Shown here piece after piece: positions 34,210-36,527 of a DNA stretch of 36,527 nucleotides. Positions within the stretch are counted from its first letter, which is position 1. The number at the start of each line of letters is the position of its first letter. Source of the stretch: Candidatus Acidiferrales bacterium (GTDB taxonomy: Bacteria; Acidobacteriota; Terriglobia; Acidiferrales; UBA7541); the NCBI GenBank assembly GCA_030037355.1, contig JASHRL010000144.1, forward strand, positions 1-36,527, read 5' to 3'. The notes under the pieces were generated by a model. The model saw nothing but the letters and a program-made list of their open reading frames with translations. It was not told the origin of the DNA and ran no database searches. The position numbers and the translations under genes were made by a program.

Positions 34210-34761
34210 GTGTTCTGTGATCAATGTGGCAGGGAAGCCGCGCCGGATGCCCGTTTTTGCAGCAACTGTGGAAGGCTAATGGCCACGCAGCCGTCGAATC
34301 AGCCTTCTCCATCGGCGGCCGCTCCGCCGCACTATGGTTATGTCGTGCCGCCGCCGGAACGGCGCGTCGACGCCCACATTCGAACGCTTGGAATCCTTTG
34401 GGCCATTTCCGCGGTTCTGCGCTTGTTGGAGGTCGGGTGGATCTGGTTTGCCGGAAGAATGATCGTGCCCTCGGTTCTTGGCTCCGTGCTTCCGTCATTC
34501 ACGCCCGGTTCTCCGCTCGACCGCGTGGTCATGGGCGGGATCGCGTTTGCGTCTGCGCTGTTTGTTCTGCAAGCAGCTTTGGCAATCGTCACCGCATGGG
34601 GCCTTTTGGAGCGCCAGAGTTGGGGACGAGTCGTCGGAATCATTGCAGGCATACTGGCGCTCTTGCGCTTTCCCCTCGGAACGGCGCTGGGAATTTACAC
34701 GCTCTGGGTCTTGCTTCCGGCGTCTTCGGAGATCGAATACCGCAACATGGCCCGCGCCTGA
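34210..34761 (+). CDS. Zinc-ribbon membrane protein of unknown function
   Basis: A 183-residue protein starting with a double-CxxC zinc ribbon (Cys3, Cys6, Cys17, Cys20; FCDQCGREAAPDARFCSNCG), a Pro/Ser/Ala-rich linker to about residue 55, and three hydrophobic segments likely to be membrane helices (TLGILWAISAVLRLLEVGW, IAFASALFVLQAALAIVTAW, VVGIIAGILALLRFP and on to YTLWVLL). The ribbon would face the cytoplasm. Such 'zinc-ribbon plus DUF' proteins are common and their function is unknown. The start is GTG 34210, seven bases after the strong GGAGGTGA site. It is not obviously in an operon. Confidence 0.78.
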   Translation: MFCDQCGREAAPDARFCSNCGRLMATQPSNQPSPSAAAPPHYGYVVPPPERRVDAHIRTLGILWAISAVLRLLEVGWIWFAGRMIVPSVLGSVLPSFTPGSPLDRVVMGGIAFASALFVLQAALAIVTAWGLLERQSWGRVVGIIAGILALLRFPLGTALGIYTLWVLLPASSEIEYRNMARA

Positions 34762-34872
34762 AAAACTCCTGTTGCGCGCAAAGCTGGCGTTTGCGAGTTG
34801 GACACTCTCTCGCAGGCGCCAGTTGCCCGCGTTTATCGCCTGACATAGTGTGAAGTGATGGAGGCGACTCAC

Positions 34873-35202
34873 ATGGAAGGCGAGGCGGGGGCGATGGCGT
34901 CAGCAGAAGTGTTTCGGCCGTACGAGCGTTTGGTTGAAATCACGGTTCTTGGGAAGACTTTTCTCGTTCCCGAAAAAAACTCTCTGCTGCGCTGCTTTCA
35001 ATTCATCAGTCCCGAAACAATTCCTTATGGCCGCTTCTGCTGGAATCAGGAATGCCAGTATTGCCGCGTCATGTGCCAGCTTCCTGATGAAGATGCTCCG
35101 CGTCCCATTCTGAGCTGCAAGTTCATGGTCTCCCCGGGGATGAATATCACTGAGCTCGCTCCGGAATTGCGTGCTTGCCTGAAAAACAAGCTGGGCGCCT
35201 GA
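34873..35202 (+). CDS. 2Fe-2S ferredoxin-like protein
   Basis: A small 109-residue protein with a beta-grasp 2Fe-2S ferredoxin pattern. After an N-terminal acidic stretch comes a ubiquitin-like start (VEITVLGKTFLVPEKNSLLRC) and a cluster loop RFCWNQECQYC. Cysteines are Cys56-x4-Cys61-x2-Cys64-x17-Cys82, with an extra Cys68, as in plant-type or NuoG N-terminal ferredoxin domains. The redox partner is unknown; no oxidoreductase lies next to it. I choose ATG 34873 because GGAGG lies eight bases upstream; ATG 34858 would overlap that ribosome site and add five residues. Confidence 0.72.
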   Translation: MEGEAGAMASAEVFRPYERLVEITVLGKTFLVPEKNSLLRCFQFISPETIPYGRFCWNQECQYCRVMCQLPDEDAPRPILSCKFMVSPGMNITELAPELRACLKNKLGA

Positions 35203-35248
35203 CGCCGGCGCTTGCATTGCGCCTGTTTCGCGTGCCATCCTTGCCGCG

Positions 35249-35881
35249 ATGAATTTGAATGCGCAGGTTTGCTGCGATGGTTGTGGTGCGCTCGCAACGG
35301 ACGAGCATCTGTGTCTGCGCGTCGCGCGCCTCGAACTTGCTACGCGCTTCCGGCCAATTCATATTGACGCGCTGATTCTCATTCCCTCGCCGTTTCCGCG
35401 CTTCGGCGATTATTTCTATAAGCCGGCGGAATCCCCAGCAGATCGGGGTGCTGAATCGCAAACTTTCTTCCGCGGAGTGCTTTCAGCTGCGGGAGTTGAT
35501 ACGTTGCAGGGCCGCGACGAAAGGGTTTTGCTCGAAGAATTTCAGCGGACCGGATGCTTCCTCGCTTCGTGGTCCGAATGTCCTCCGGACAACGCGCAGA
35601 TTTCCTTTGACGATACGCTTGGCAATTTGGCCCCTTCTGTTGTCCGTCGAATCAAGTTTTCCTATCGCCCGAAGCGCATCATTCCAATCTCGCACCATCT
35701 CGCGCCGTATTTGTCAGCCTTTCGCGAAGCCGGTCTCACTGACATCGTCATGCTGAAAGACGGCAAACCGATAGCGATGCCGGATTTAGGCAATCCTGCC
35801 AAGATGGATGGCTTCCGGGCAGAATTGGCCGCCGTCCTCGGCAAAACAGCGCCCCGTGCCGGCTCCGCAAGTCAGACTTAG
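35249..35881 (+). CDS. Protein of unknown function, faintly uracil-DNA-glycosylase-like
   Basis: A 210-residue, probably cytoplasmic protein. I do not recognise it with confidence. It has an early Cys cluster (QVCCDGCGALATDEHLC), which could bind metal, then IDALILIPSPFPRFGDYFYKP, a mid-block LLEEFQRTGCFLASWSECP, and HHLAPYLSAFREAG toward the end. The order of a 'PSP-x-F..YFY' start, a 'FR.VL' helix and a 'F..RTGCFL' strand faintly resembles uncharacterised relatives of uracil-DNA glycosylases, but the active-site motifs cannot be confirmed. ATG 35249 has no clear ribosome-binding site. It lies 46 bases after the ferredoxin-like gene. Confidence 0.62.
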   Translation: MNLNAQVCCDGCGALATDEHLCLRVARLELATRFRPIHIDALILIPSPFPRFGDYFYKPAESPADRGAESQTFFRGVLSAAGVDTLQGRDERVLLEEFQRTGCFLASWSECPPDNAQISFDDTLGNLAPSVVRRIKFSYRPKRIIPISHHLAPYLSAFREAGLTDIVMLKDGKPIAMPDLGNPAKMDGFRAELAAVLGKTAPRAGSASQT

Positions 35882-35938
35882 GTCTGTGACGCGCGCGTGA
35901 CGTACGACACGAGTCTCTGTGTCCTGCGTCACCGACTG

Positions 35939-35947
35939 TGATAAACT
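35939..35947 (+). promoter_or_regulatory. Predicted extended -10 upstream of ccmE
   Basis: TGATAAACT is an extended -10 match in the 111-base gap before ccmE. A second -10-like TATAAA lies at 35956-35961. Neither has a convincing -35. Confidence 0.3.
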
Positions 35948-35975
35948 GCCCCGTTATAAAAGTCATAGTAAGTTT

Positions 35976-35996
35976 ATGGGGGCCCTTATATTATGA
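35976..35996 (+). other. Possible leader mini-ORF overlapping the ccmE start
   Basis: ATG at 35976 opens a six-codon frame (MGALIL) whose TGA stop overlaps the ccmE ATG as ATGA. This matches the stop/start coupling used by several genes in this window, and ccmE itself has no Shine-Dalgarno sequence. The frame is very short, so chance is a real possibility. Confidence 0.25.
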
Positions 35997-36460
35997 ACGC
36001 CCGGACGAAATTCTCAATCGGCGCCGTCATCATCGTGGGTACGTTGGTGTGGCTCGGGTGGGTCGGCGCATCGCAAAGCAAGACCTATTATCATACGATT
36101 AACGAACTGCAATCTCTTCAAGGAGCCGCACTGCACCAGCGCATGCGTGTCAGCGGCAATGTCGAAGACGGCTCCATCAAGCGCCTGCCCGGTCGCATCG
36201 ATTTCGTGCTTACCGAGGAGGGCAAGACGCTTCCGGTAAGCTACGTCGGCGACGCTCCTCTGCCGGATACATTCAAAGGCGGCGCCCAGGCGCTCGCCGA
36301 AGGCAAGCTCATGCCAGACGGCCGCTTTGTCGCCGAGCAAATCCAGGCCAAGTGCGCCTCGAAATATCAAGCGACGCCTGGCGGTGAGCCTGCGGAACCT
36401 TCGCCAGCGAAATCAACCACTCAAGTTCAGCCAGCAAGCGTGGCAGGCCCGCGCAGTTAA
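35993..36460 (+). CDS. ccmE: Cytochrome c maturation protein CcmE, Cys-type variant
   Basis: CcmE is the periplasmic haem chaperone of the system I cytochrome c maturation pathway, anchored by one N-terminal helix (about residues 8-26). The 155-residue protein has the OB-fold core (MRVSGNVEDGSIKR, DFVLTEEGKTLPVSYVGDAPLPDTF, AEGKLMPDGRFVAEQIQAK). At the haem-binding position, where classical CcmE has His in LAKHDEKY, this protein reads AKCASKY with Cys121 and Tyr125, that is CxxxY. Such Cys-type CcmE proteins are known from some archaea and sulfate reducers. A Pro/Ser-rich tail follows. ccmF starts just downstream, supporting the call. Confidence 0.88.
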   Translation: MNARTKFSIGAVIIVGTLVWLGWVGASQSKTYYHTINELQSLQGAALHQRMRVSGNVEDGSIKRLPGRIDFVLTEEGKTLPVSYVGDAPLPDTFKGGAQALAEGKLMPDGRFVAEQIQAKCASKYQATPGGEPAEPSPAKSTTQVQPASVAGPRS

Positions 36461-36478
36461 CGGGAGCGCAGCGATCCA

Positions 36479-36527
36479 GTGGATATCATCGGTTCCTTTG
36501 CGTTAGTCCTTGCTCTTCTCGCGACGG
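36479..36527 (+). CDS. ccmF: Heme lyase CcmF, N-terminal fragment
   Basis: From GTG 36479 the frame is open to the window edge and encodes about 16 residues, VDIIGSFALVLALLAT. This matches the hydrophobic N-terminus of CcmF, the membrane haem lyase that acts after CcmE, and the position directly after ccmE supports it. GGGAG at 36462-36466 may be the ribosome site. Only the first transmembrane segment is visible, so the call rests on context and a short match. Confidence 0.72.
   Translation, partial: MDIIGSFALVLALLAT

Overview
The window reads as a chromosomal segment of a Gram-negative, moderately GC-rich bacterium, most likely an Acidobacteriota (Terriglobia/'Acidobacteriia' type). Reasons: lpxD and an M61 periplasmic peptidase imply an outer membrane; bshC implies bacillithiol; a REP-associated transposase (RAYT) is flanked by GGCTTTAGCC/GGCTAAAGCC palindromes of a kind I associate with acidobacterial genomes; and the gene mix (MeaB, LacD-type aldolase, CcmE/CcmF, XerC/D next to MurJ) fits. 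The taxonomic call is inference. Nearly all genes lie on the + strand; only lpxD and one unknown gene are on the - strand. No rRNA, tRNA, CRISPR, phage or plasmid module was seen, and no gap between genes exceeds about 160 bases outside the RAYT element.

Layout. 1-977: end of zwf and pgl (oxidative pentose phosphate). 1116-1694: lepB. 1754-6946: carA and carB, separated by a RAYT gene inside paired REP hairpins. 7001-7897: a DHDPS-superfamily aldolase closer to 4-hydroxy-2-oxoglutarate aldolase than to DapA. 8054-9664: bshC. 9823-13534: a run of lacD-type aldolase, YjbQ-family gene, hemW and threonine aldolase. 13613-16618: acyl-CoA dehydrogenase, meaB GTPase and an MBL hydrolase. 16653-18491: mtnP plus a PfkB kinase. 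18624-23565: ldcA, mpl, M61 peptidase and plsC, a murein-recycling and envelope operon. 23599-25266 (- strand): lpxD and an unknown gene. 25390-27932: murJ and xerC/D. 28011-29543: tRNA nucleotidyltransferase with a long basic tail. 29657-34119: dnaE and accA. 34210-35881: three small genes (zinc-ribbon membrane protein, 2Fe-2S ferredoxin-like protein, unknown). 35993-end: ccmE and the first codons of ccmF (cytochrome c maturation).

Most genes are core housekeeping. The unusual signals are the RAYT/REP element that splits carAB and supplies the RAYT's own C-terminus and stop codon; a consistent NTGA stop/start overlap using ATG, GTG, TTG and apparently CTG starts; probable CTG starts for carA and mpl; several -10-like boxes sitting only 9-10 nt upstream of the start codon, suggesting leaderless mRNAs; a CcmE with Cys instead of the haem-binding His; and a perfect 9-bp dyad touching the divergent promoter region next to murJ. 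I did not find evidence for a wholly new multi-gene system; the RAYT/REP arrangement and the start-codon usage are the best candidates for follow-up.
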